Translations under genes and position numbers: made by a program
Shown: piece by piece, positions 56,401-64,000 of the stretch
How positions within the stretch are numbered: position 1 is the first letter of the stretch
How the letters are laid out: the number at the start of each line of letters is the position of its first letter
DNA from: Sepiola atlantica
Taxonomy: Eukaryota > Mollusca > Cephalopoda > Sepiida > Sepiolidae
Direction: 5' to 3'
Length of the DNA stretch: 64,000 bases
Assembly (NCBI GenBank): GCA_963556195.1
Contig: OY744553.1
Coordinates: forward strand, 14,607,939 to 14,671,938
The notes under the pieces: generated by a model
The model's input: only the letters and a program-made list of their open reading frames with translations
Told to the model about the DNA's origin: nothing
Databases searched by the model: none

Positions 56401-57772
56401 CTCTCTCTCTCTGATGCCTCTCTCTCTCTCTGATGCCTCTCTCTCTCTCTGATGCCTCTCTGTCTCTCTGATGCCTCTCTGTCTCTCTCTTTGATGCCTC
56501 TCTGTCTCTCTCTTTGATGCCTCTCTGTCTCTCTCTTTGATGCCTCTCTGTCTCTCTCTTTGATGCCTCTCTGTCTCTCTCTTTGATGCCTCTCTGTCTC
56601 TCTCTTTGATGCCTCTCTGTCTCTCTCTTTGATGCCTCTCTGTCTCTCTCTTTGATGCCTCTCTGTCTCTCTCTTTGATGCCTCTCTGTCTCTCTCTTTG
56701 ATGCCTCTCTGTCTCTCTCTTTGATGCCTCTCTGTCTCTCTCTTTGATGCCTCTCTGTCTCTCTCTTTGATGCCTCTCTCTCTCTCTTTGATGCCTCTCT
56801 CTCTCTCTCTTTGATGCCTCTCTCTCTCTCTCTTTGATGCCTCTCTCTCTCTCTCTTTGATGCCTCTCTCTCTCTCTCTCTCTTTGATGCCTCTCTCTCT
56901 CTCTTTGATGCCTCTCTCTCTCTCTTTGATGCCTCTCTCTCTCTCTCTTTGATGCCTCTCTCTCTCTCTCTTTGATGCCTCTCTCTCTCTCTCTTTGATG
57001 CCTCTCTCTCTCTCTCTTTGATGCCTCTCTCTCTCTCTCTTTGATGCCTCTCTCTCTCTCTCTTTGATGCCTCTCTCTCTCTCTCTTTGATGCCTCTCTC
57101 TCTCTCTCTTTGATGCCTCTCTCTCTCTCTTTGATGCCTCTCTCTCTCTCTCTTTGATGCCTCTCTCTCTCTCTTTGATGCCTCTCTCTCTCTCTCTTTG
57201 ATGCCTCTCTCTCTCTCTCTTTGATGCCTCTCTCTCTCTCTCTTTGATGCCTCTCTCTCTCTCTCTTTGATGCCTCTCTCTCTCTCTCTTTGATGCCTCT
57301 CTCTCTCTCTCTTTGATGCCTCTCTCTCTCTCTCTTTGATGCCTCTCTCTCTGTCTCTCTGTCTCTCTCTCTGTCTCTCTGTATCTCTCTCTGTATCTCT
57401 CTCTGTATCTCTCTCTGTATCTCTCTCTGTATCTCTCTCTGTATCTCTCTCTGTCTCTCTCTCTGTATCTCTCTCTGTCTCTCTCTCTGTATCTCTCTCT
57501 GTCTCTCTCTCTGTCTCTCTCTCTGTCTCTCTCTCTGTCTCTCTGTCTCTCTGTCTCTCTGTCTCTCTGTCTCTCTGTATCTCTCTCTCTATGTATCTCT
57601 CTCTCTATGTATCTCTCTCTCTATGTATCTCTCTCTCTATGTATCTCTCTCTCTATGTATCTCTCTCTCTATGTATCTCTCTCTCTATGTATCTCTCTCT
57701 CTATGTATCTCTCTCTCTATGTATCTCTCTCTCTATGTATCTCTCTCTCTATGTATCTCTCTCTCTGTCTCT
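53405..57772 (+). repeat. 4.4-kb CT-rich minisatellite with evolving unit
   Basis: The basic unit TGATGCCTCTGTCTCTCTCT plus CTT is 23 bp and very regular at 53410-54060. From 54060 to 55380 the CT run varies in 2-bp steps. 55510-56345 uses shorter units without GT (GATGCCTCTCTCTCTCTTT) with a 55640-55800 patch of CTCTGTCTCTCTTTGATG. 56345-56470 loses TTTGAT to CTGAT. 56470-56765 uses CCTCTCTGTCTCTCTCTTTG. 57345-57590 is CTCTCTCTGTAT and 57590-57760 is the 16-bp ATCTCTCTCTCTATGT. All Ser/Leu-rich open frames over it are artefacts. Confidence 0.98.
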
Positions 57773-57774
57773 AA

Positions 57775-58230
57775 ATCGAAAGTATTGACCTTCACCGTCT
57801 GCATTCGATGCAAAATGTCACCCTCCACTACGCGCACCTGCTGATTTCTGCAATAATAATTTTCTCAGAAATATAGATTTATTTTATTTATTCAAAAATT
57901 TTTTTTTACTATTTATCACCAAACAAAAAAAATGTTATTGTAAAAGTGAAGCTCTACAACGTATGCAGATTTATAATTGTAATACAGGACCGGCGGGATA
58001 GTTATAAAAGTGTTGGGGGGGGGGCGGTTAAACACATGCATGTATAACTTCGTTATTGATGACCGTAAAGTGCGGGGAGGCAAGTCAAAGAGTGTGGGGG
58101 TGGGCTTTTGCCCCCCCCCCCCCCGGTGCCGCCGTCCATGTAATAGTTAATGTTTCTGATGAAAATTTAGCATAAAAATTCCAATGTTAAGTTATTGGAA
58201 GGTCTTTGTTTTTTTTTTTTTTTTTTTTTT
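57775..58230. other. Stretch without an identifiable gene
   Basis: G-run at 58015, C-run at 58111, T-run at 58208. No gene seen. Confidence 0.45.
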
Positions 58231-58231
58231 T

Positions 58232-58492
58232 TTATACCAATCGAGGATAAGTCCTCGACAATCGGCCCGACAGTGACTTTGTTACCGTCTATCTGTTCCG
58301 TCTCAGGCGGTCCACCATCTCAGGCTTTAAGAAGTGGTTTGTTTATCGCTAATCGCCTGAGGCACCCTACCAGGGAATGCCGATGGGACTGCTCAGACAT
58401 TTTTTTGTAGGCCAGAGTGCGATAATCCTTGTGGACTTGCTTTTCAGCTTAACACATGACCTTGTGTCTAACCTCCCGGAGAGGTAAATAAA
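58232..58492 (+). mobile_element. SINE family B, plus strand
   Basis: Head ATCGGCCCGACAGTGACTTT, GTTACCGTCTATCTG; body CTAATCGCCTGAGGCACCCT, ACCAGGGAATGCCGATGGGA; 3' end CCTTGTGTCTAACCTCC then GAGAGGTAAATAAA. Confidence 0.85.
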
Positions 58493-58496
58493 ATGA

Positions 58497-58657
58497 TTCT
58501 GTTCGGTCCTAAAAGGTTCACCTTTCCAGGCTTTCTCGGGGACTGCCGACAGAACTGCTCAGGCATTTGTTGTAGGCCAAAGTGCATTTTTTTTTTCTGG
58601 CTTTACAAAACCTCACTTGACCTTGTCTCTAACCTCCTCGCCAGGAGGTAGATAAAA
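58497..58657 (+). mobile_element. Internally deleted SINE family A/B, plus strand
   Basis: CTGTTCGGTCCTAAAAGGTT, CTGCCGACAGAACTGCTCAG and CCTTGTCTCTAACCTCC with AGGAGGTAGATAAA. It lies directly downstream of the previous SINE in tandem. Confidence 0.8.
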
Positions 58658-58689
58658 GAAAATTATATATATTTTTTTGTGGTGGTGGT

Positions 58690-58893
58690 TGATAGGAGCG
58701 AAGTATAGTATCTGTTCTGATACTACACTTCATCTTTTCTGTTCTCTGTCTAGCAGATCCTTCTAGACAAGGTAATTTTAATTTTTGTTCCAATCCAAAG
58801 TGCCCATTTTGGGGAGCTGGATTTTCCCCATATTAAAAAAAAAAGACTTTGTGTCTAACTGCCCTCGTGGGGAGGCAAGTAAATAGGAACCCG
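58690..58893 (+). mobile_element. SINE family C, plus strand
   Basis: U2-like head GAAGTATAGTATCTGTTCTG, body TAATTTTTGTTCCAATCCAA, GGGAGCTGGATTTTCCCC, A-run, and tail CTTTGTGTCTAACTGCCCTC, GTGGGGAGGCAAGTAAATAG. Confidence 0.88.
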
Positions 58894-59199
58894 TTGTATA
58901 CATATCCTCCCGAATTCCGTTGTATACAAATACTATGACATCAGCCGGAAATCCGTGTCAAACAGTACAGATCAGATCGATAACGACTCACATTTTGAAA
59001 TACGATTGAAAAAAAAAAAAAAAAGAAGAAAATAGTGTCGATATTTTCTATATTAAAAAATCGATTTTGCCATTCGATGCTTTGTATATTTAAGTTTCTT
59101 TTTTTAAATTTTTTGTCTTTCTTTCATGGTTTTGCTTTTCATGTAAACAAACTGCGTCGTTTAAAATAACAGTCCGCAACGTTCTTTCGTCGCAAGAGT

Positions 59200-59280
59200 C
59201 CCCATTTATTTGCTTCCCCCACGAGGGCAGAGTAAGACAAAAGGTCTGTTTTACATCTAGATTACTCCCCCCCCCCTGCA
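59200..59280 (-). mobile_element. SINE family C tail fragment
   Basis: CCCCATTTATTTGCTTCCCC and ACGAGGGCAGAGTAAGACAA match the family C 3' end; the head is missing. Confidence 0.65.
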
Positions 59281-59289
59281 AAAAATCCC

Positions 59290-59460
59290 ACTCTAAAAAA
59301 AAACTTGACGAAATAAAGACAAAAGTAAAACAATAATTTTATAATTTAGAGTGGGGGATCAGTTTCGTATATAAATTAAAATGATCTCATTTCTGGGCCA
59401 TTCTAACTTTTTAACCCTAATTTTTCTCAATGAAATTGTAAAAATATCTTTTATAAACGA
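59290..59460 (+). repeat. Family E fragment
   Basis: TTTAGAGTGGGGGATCAG and TATAAATTAAAATGATC match the right part of family E. Confidence 0.5.
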
Positions 59461-59469
59461 AACTGATTT

Positions 59470-59650
59470 TAAACCATTGGGGATATTTTTAATTGGGGTA
59501 GTCCATAGGGTAAATGTGGTATTGTGGTGATTGCTGAATGAAAGTCGACAGAAAAATGGTGAGAGAATGAGAGGAACAGTGCTTGGGCGAATGGGTCAAG
59601 TTTACAGTAGAATAGACGGAGGATGGCCATTGACCATCACACTTTTTTTT
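59470..59650 (+). mobile_element. Family D LINE-like repeat, copy
   Basis: CCATTGGGGATATTTTTAAT, GGTAAATGTGGTATTGTGGT, CTTGGGCGAATGGGTCAA and GGAGGATGGCCATTGACCAT match 9550-9663 and the start of the region after the SINE there. It continues where copy 1 has the SINE insertion, but the exact junction is diverged. Confidence 0.6.
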
Positions 59651-59659
59651 CCTTTTCAT

Positions 59660-60180
59660 AAATAAATAATTCTTTAACGTGTAGTCTCTGTTCTCCTTCA
59701 GAGATGGAGATACCCGTCTTAAGTGGGGCATTTTTAAAAAATAAAAATCTGGTTTGGATCTTAGCCCTCGCGACGATTCCAGTAAATTGACACTCAATTA
59801 TCAGATTCCACTAAAGTTAGGTTCAATCCTATTTCAGTCACCTAAATTATTTAAAAGTAAAAGTACCGAAACCATTTTTTTATTTAAAATTTTTTTTTTT
59901 TTTTAATTTTTTTATTTATTTTAATTTTTTTTTTTTATTACAAAAAAATAAATAATGAAAACACTTAAGTTTCGCATGTTTTCATCGTATACGTGAAAAG
60001 CTGAAAAAATCGTCTGAACAAAAGTAATCGCCAACATCGACTTGTTTATAAAGAACGAATCTAAGAGCAATAATTTAAGTTCATAATTTTCAATTTTTTT
60101 AATTTTTTATTTTAAGATAAAAATATTTTATTTTTAATTGGAAATTTAGTAACCGTTCAGTGTCCACCATAGGCTAGTTC
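59660..60180. other. AT-rich stretch without an identifiable gene
   Basis: Long T-rich block 59870-59950 and no recognised gene. Confidence 0.45.
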
Positions 60181-60330
60181 ACCCCCCCCCCAAATGACAT
60201 TCTATGTGTTTTTCTATTACATGTAGACAACCTGAAAAATAAGTTTTGAAATCAGATTCGCATATAAATTTAAAGTAAGATTATCACCCATTTAGGGGCA
60301 TGAGGCGATAATGATCACCCACTTCCTGAC
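60181..60330 (+). repeat. Family E copy 3
   Basis: C-run/A, ATTACATGTAGACAACCTGA, CGCATATAAATTTAAAGTAA and GATCACCCACTTCCTGACC. Confidence 0.6.
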
Positions 60331-60439
60331 CAGATAGCAACTTTAAGCGCATATAAGTATTTTTTTGTGGGGGGGGGGGGGTCGTATTTTCTTAGCGTTT
60401 TTTTCTTACCGCTTTTTTGTGTTAATCTTTACTTTCACG

Positions 60440-60795
60440 ACGACATTAAAACATTTAAAGAAATGTATAAACTTTGTATGTACTTACGTGTTAGCTGAAA
60501 ATAAGATTGCACAGAAAAACTTACGGAATTTCATCCAGTATTTATTAAATTATAAGAAAAAGAAAAAACGATCTTAACGTATCGGTAGACATTTATACTT
60601 ATTAGGCAAGGCAGATAACTCAAATTGGCGACGATAGATACAATCGTTTTTTATTTTTAATTGAATAAATACTGGATGAATTTGCGTACTTTTTGGTGTA
60701 GTCTTTTCAGCTACCACGTAAGTACATAACAAAGTTTATACATTTATTTATTTTAAGGCCTAACATGTCGTCGTGAAAGTAAAGAAGTACCCTTT
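60440..60795. mobile_element. Long-TIR foldback element, copy 2 (FB2 family)
   Basis: Left arm AATGTATAAACTTTGTATGT, ACTTACGTGTTAGCTGAAAA; right arm TCAGCTACCACGTAAGTACA, TAACAAAGTTTATACATTTA. The middle shares CGTATCGGTAGAC with copy 1 at 17745-18175, so both derive from one family. Confidence 0.87.
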
Positions 60796-60799
60796 TTTT

Positions 60800-61270
60800 T
60801 TTCTGAAAATATAAATATTTTATTTCCCACCCCGTTTTTATTTCTTTTTGTAAATAATTTGTTCTATTCGTCTCCCTCTCTGATCAATTTCGTAAAGATT
60901 TTATTTCCTTTTTAAAAAAGTACTAATTCATAATTAGTCTTAATTTTTGTTCATTGTGACCTGTGTAGCATCGACCTTTTAAAAGAATCTATTTTGCTGC
61001 ATCCCCTAAAAAATCTTGCAAATTATTTCTCCAATTGACCCTCCTCAGGCACGAAGTCAACTCTAAATGAGCAACGCTTCCCACCACGCCCACGGTGAGC
61101 AGCACAGACCATTTCCCCTGCTATGACGATGGTCCTCTCCCCCTCCATCACTTGTGGGTCACTCCTTTAACAAGAAACTTGCGTTTTTGCACGCATCAAC
61201 ATTGAATTAAAAATAGAACATTCCAATCAACTATATAGCAAAGCTAGGCAAAACAATCACCTGCCTGTTG
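60800..61270. other. Stretch without an identifiable gene
   Basis: A less AT-rich patch at 61040-61160 has no open frame of note. Confidence 0.45.
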
Positions 61271-61272
61271 TT

Positions 61273-61278
61273 TGCCCA

Positions 61279-61316
<38 letters not shown>

Positions 61317-61328
61317 TGGGCAAACATA
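61273..61328. repeat. (TA)n tract inside a perfect inverted repeat
   Basis: TGTTTGCCCAG and CTGGGCAAACA flank about 36 bp of TA repeats, making a perfect palindrome of the whole. Confidence 0.95.
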
Positions 61329-61329
61329 T

Positions 61330-62055
61330 GAGAGAGATATTAACCGTTGAGTCGCCCATTGAGCTCTGATTAAATTGTTTAAATCAGGAAAAAATGAGTT
61401 TGTTGATTTTATTTAACTGGCTTTTACAAACTAAATCCAAAATTGTATATATTTAAAATTTAATATACACGTATGAATATACGCCCGTCAAAAATGACTG
61501 GAAAAACGTGCTTCGCCAGTGTTTGTACTACTGAAGCAACGAAAACTATCAGAAGTATACTGGCTGAAGTTTAAAAAAAAAAAAAATTCAAGTCAAACGT
61601 GTGTAGTGTGGACTAAAGTTGTATCTTTTCTAAAAAAAATGTAATTTAATAAAGTTTTTTAAATATTTCATTTTGAATCTTTTTGAGGTTATTCATCATC
61701 TTACACATAATCTTTTTTTTTTTTTTTTTTTTTTTTGTTAAATTTTTTTTAATTTTTTAAAAATTAAAAAATTTTTTTTTTTTATTTTAGTTTATTACAT
61801 ATGTACTCATTTCACAAAAATATAGTTTTCGTTACGAAAAAAATTGTTTTTCCAGTTGAAATTTATGTAAAATTTGAAGCTCAGATATCGTCAGACCCCC
61901 AACACATCCTTTTATTTTATGTCAAATTCCCCCTCACCCACTCTCTATTGAAGTTTCACCACTTGAAAATCAATACCAAATATTTGAAAGGTTTTTGAAA
62001 ATTGTCACTTTCATTTATGTATTTACTAGCAAAACTATGCTCCCTCTGGTTGCAT
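61330..62055. other. AT-rich stretch without an identifiable gene
   Basis: T-run at 61711-61736. A 65-codon frame at 61801-61998 has no family motif. Confidence 0.45.
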
Positions 62056-62059
62056 AGTT

Positions 62060-62410
62060 TTGCTATCCTGGGAGGATAATATCATGGGGGAACGAATATA
62101 TACTACACTGACCCCCAAAAGGGGAGGTAATGACTGGGATGATATTATGACAATGTAATAGATAATAAACTACCCCCCCCCCCCAAAAAAAAAGTATAGA
62201 GGAGGTGATACCTGGGAAAATCTCACCATAAAAGATGAAGATAATGCCTGTAATTATTGTCTTGTGACAACAGAACAGATATTACATTATTCTCCCTTCC
62301 AAAGGAGGATGTAATACCTGGGAGGATTACCACCACCCCATAAAAATGGAGGAGGTAAATTCTGGGAGGATGATCTTGACAACGGAACCAATACTACACT
62401 ATCCACCTCC
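62060..62410 (-). repeat. Irregular repeat with U2-like core, inverted relative to 11715-11960
   Basis: On the minus strand: AGTGTAGTATTGGTTCCGTT then ATCATCCTCCCAGAATTTAC and CTCC, a second unit with TAATATCTGTTCTGTTGTC, and a third with TCAGTGTAGTATATAT. It shares the ATCCTCCCAG...TTACCTCC body with 11715-11960. Confidence 0.7.
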
Positions 62411-62482
62411 ATTAAAAAAAAATACAATAATAGATTAAATCATTTTTTTAAAATGACTAGCCATAAAAACATTATTTTTATG

Positions 62483-62510
62483 ATTCCTTGACCTCTTGGC
62501 TAAGATCAAA
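62483..62510 (+). repeat. U2 5'-end sequence, left half of an interrupted copy
   Basis: TTCCTTGACCTCTTGGCTAA then GATCAAA matches the start of U2 snRNA. U2 resumes at 63192 after the LINE. Confidence 0.8.
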
Positions 62511-63191
62511 TTGAGGGCGCCAGGTACAAGTTATCTCAACAACTATGAGTTCTCTCTGGCTTGTGATTGGCTCGGAACGCTTTACCCCTCAATGTCATAC
62601 AAAAAAAGTTCCGGAATGGAGGGCTCGCCGGAGTATTTTAGCTGCGACACACTCGAAGAAGAAATGCCTGATCACGCTTTCTTTGAATGCCTCGAACTCT
62701 GGCAGTTCTGGGGGTATGTCGACGAGGTGACGGTTCGTATTGATTCCGAGCAACCTCTGCCGCTAAGCATATCCTACATAATCGACAACCTCGGGTCGGC
62801 GTAGGACAGGGATAGAGAATGGTGTTTCTCATGATCTTGGCCATAGCGCGAATAGTGATATGGACATCGCGTCTGAGAAAAGACCAATCTTTTGTTGAGC
62901 AGGGTCTAATCACATGCTTTAAGCACCAGCTGAAGATCAATATCAGATGTCATAGAAAAAGATTACATTCCTCGGTTTTTGAAAAAATGGTGGATAAAAG
63001 TAGCGAGCTTGTATGTATGAAAAGGAGTTGAGCATGAGTACGTGTTCCCTGCCTGAGCATGGTGCATGTGTTCCTGCTCCTGTCAGACCCCAGTCCTTCA
63101 GGTAAGTTAGCCTCTTAGCTAGTCGTGTAAATGATGGCCTTGTGCCGTATTTGTTTTAAGTGTTTTTTAAAATTTTTAGCAAATGGATAAT
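62511..63191 (+). pseudogene. 5'-truncated Tx1-like LINE inserted within a U2 sequence
   Basis: The LINE piece starts TTGAGGGCGCCAGGTAC. The frame 62496-62804 includes SCDTLEEEMPDHAFFEC, a degenerate zinc-knuckle-like block, then PLPLSISYIIDNL. After a frameshift it continues FLMILAIARIVIWTSRLRKD, LITCFKHQLKINIRCHRKRL and ends SSELVCMKRS stop at 63031. The IW-x-x-R...F-x-x-x-x-R pattern is what I expect at the C-terminus of Tx1-clade ORF2 proteins. The 3' UTR ends GATGGCCTTGTGCC then a T/A-rich tail. TCAAA flanks it on both sides (62506-62510 and 63192-63196), and those bases belong to U2 GATCAAAGTG. It is homologous to the relic at 22005-23060. Dead by truncation and frameshift. Confidence 0.8.
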
Positions 63192-63220
63192 TCAAAGTGC
63201 AGTATCTGTCTTCCGCATAC
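63192..63220 (+). repeat. U2 sequence, right half of the interrupted copy
   Basis: TCAAAGTGCAGTATCTGTCT continues U2 from where 62510 stopped, with one change in the core, then TTCCGCATACT, which resembles the start of the family A body. Confidence 0.75.
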
Positions 63221-63234
63221 TAGCGACATTAGAC

Positions 63235-63352
63235 GTACTTACAACGACACAATTACGTTGAAACACCAGTTCCCGTTAGATCACCGAAGTTAAGCGACGT
63301 TGAGCCTGGTCAGTACTAGATGAGTGACCATTTGGGAATACCAGGTGCTGTG
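63235..63352 (+). rRNA. 5S rRNA-like sequence, degenerate
   Basis: About 118 nt match the whole 5S rRNA order: ACGTTGAAACACC, GATCACCGAAGTTAAGCGAC (box A region), GAGCCTGGTCAGTACTAGAT, GAGTGACC and GGGAATACCAGGTGCTGTG. Terminal stem bases are mutated (GTACTTAC versus GTGCTGTGTG pairs poorly) and several internal changes are present, so it is a pseudogene or a SINE head, not a working gene. The internal promoter elements are largely intact. The sequence after it recurs alone at 51353-51520. Confidence 0.85.
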
Positions 63353-63510
63353 TGTCCAGCTAAAACGAAAAAAAACTACACAAGACAACACTCAAAAAGC
63401 TGATATATTCTTTTTCAGCATTGCCGTGGGCAGAATATGGAAAAAATTTTTTTTAAATATTCATTTTGTTTGTGGGGGGAGGGGTGTCACCAACAAAAAT
63501 AGTCAGTGGG
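63353..63510 (+). repeat. Sequence 3' of the 5S-like region, shared with 51353-51520
   Basis: TGTCCAGCTAAAACG, AAAGCTGATATATTCTTTTT, TATTCATTTTGTTTG and AATAGTCAGTGGG. It could be the body of a 5S-headed SINE. Confidence 0.6.
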
Positions 63511-63564
63511 CGGAGGATTTTTTTTTTTTTTTAAACTATGACTAAAATACATTCTTTTAGTCTT

Positions 63565-63600
63565 TTCAACTACGATCAAAGTGTAGTATCTGTCCTTGTT
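63565..63600 (+). repeat. U2 fragment
   Basis: CGATCAAAGTGTAGTATCTG then TCC, without a following SINE body. Confidence 0.7.
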
Positions 63601-64000
63601 TTTATTCTATTTTACTAAATGCCGGATACCTTGCTAGTTTAGTTTCTAAATTAAAAATTCCAATAAACAAATAAGAAAGGAAATGTTAATATCGGGATGA
63701 AGTTTTTAAACAGGAATTTGCTGAAAACCTCTTTATTCATTCCTTGGAAATGCAGGGAGTTCGTCTCATACTCCATTCTTCCTACTTACACTCTTTTAGT
63801 CTCCCCCCCCCCCTTCTCGAATCATCTCTGAACAAACTCTGCTATTGTTGAACTCTCACTCATTCAGCTCTGCTACTGCCCGTACCGTTAATCATTGCGG
63901 TAAGTGACCACCTCCTCTCTCGACAAGCCCTCTTGATATGACAAAGATAAAAATAAATGTCTGGGAATTCCGTGGAATACTTAATTTTTCTGACTTATTT
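63601..64000. other. Stretch without an identifiable gene
   Basis: C-run at 63803 and a duplicated TCTGCTA(T/C)TG motif near 63838-63875. No gene seen. Confidence 0.4.

Noticed and set aside
53308..57844. Ser/Leu-rich frames
   Set aside because: Translations of the CT minisatellite.
63235..63352. Functional 5S rRNA gene
   Set aside because: Terminal stem does not pair well and it is a single degenerate copy amid repeats.

Overview
The window looks like metazoan intergenic DNA from an AT-rich, repeat-dense genome. I found no convincing host protein-coding gene. The evidence for an animal is mariner transposase relics, many non-LTR retrotransposon fragments, U2 snRNA-headed and tRNA-like SINEs, foldback (MITE-like) elements and very long minisatellites. 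A degenerate 5S rRNA-like sequence near 63.3 kb resembles lophotrochozoan 5S as I remember it, so a mollusc or relative is my best but weak guess. There are no bacterial operons, CRISPR arrays or intact transposase or reverse transcriptase genes.

Layout. 0.36-8.05 kb is a ~126-bp satellite of about 60 copies, bracketed by inverted copies of a flank sequence. 8.6-15 kb holds an unclassified repeat (family G) split by a solo LTR, a LINE-like repeat (family D) split by a U2-headed SINE, a GA tract, a 59-bp array, a nearly full-length dead mariner and a foldback element. 15.5-20.1 kb is a 45-bp array plus several palindromic elements. 20.5-25.4 kb has two U2-SINEs and a Tx1-like LINE relic. 26-28.2 kb has two large minisatellites. 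28.2-34.5 kb is nested family G, an 8-bp-TSD MITE, SINEs and LINE 3' ends. 34.8-35.6 kb is a 12-bp array. 35.9-47.9 kb mixes local duplications, LINE C-termini, two more mariner relics, the best-preserved U2-SINE and a 500-bp inverted-repeat element. 49-52.9 kb has LINE and SINE relics. 53.4-57.8 kb is a 4.4-kb CT-rich minisatellite. 58-64 kb has more SINEs, a foldback copy, a LINE sitting inside a U2 sequence, and the 5S-like sequence.

The main theme is U2 snRNA. About twenty separate stretches match the 5' part of U2 (core GATCAAAGTGTAGTATCTG). Most are heads of two SINE families (called A and C here) with different bodies. Two family A copies have clean 13-14 bp target-site duplications outside the U2 part, so the U2 head moved with the element. 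SINE 3' ends and LINE 3' ends share a short CCTTGTGCC-type motif. At 62.5-63.2 kb a 5'-truncated LINE interrupts a U2 head with a TCAAA duplication, as expected for a U2-targeting (Keno-like, Tx1-clade) LINE. Together these suggest a SINE/LINE partnership built around U2 sequence; that link is inference.

Family letters (A-E, G, H) are local labels. Boundaries without a stated duplication are approximate to about 10-30 bp.
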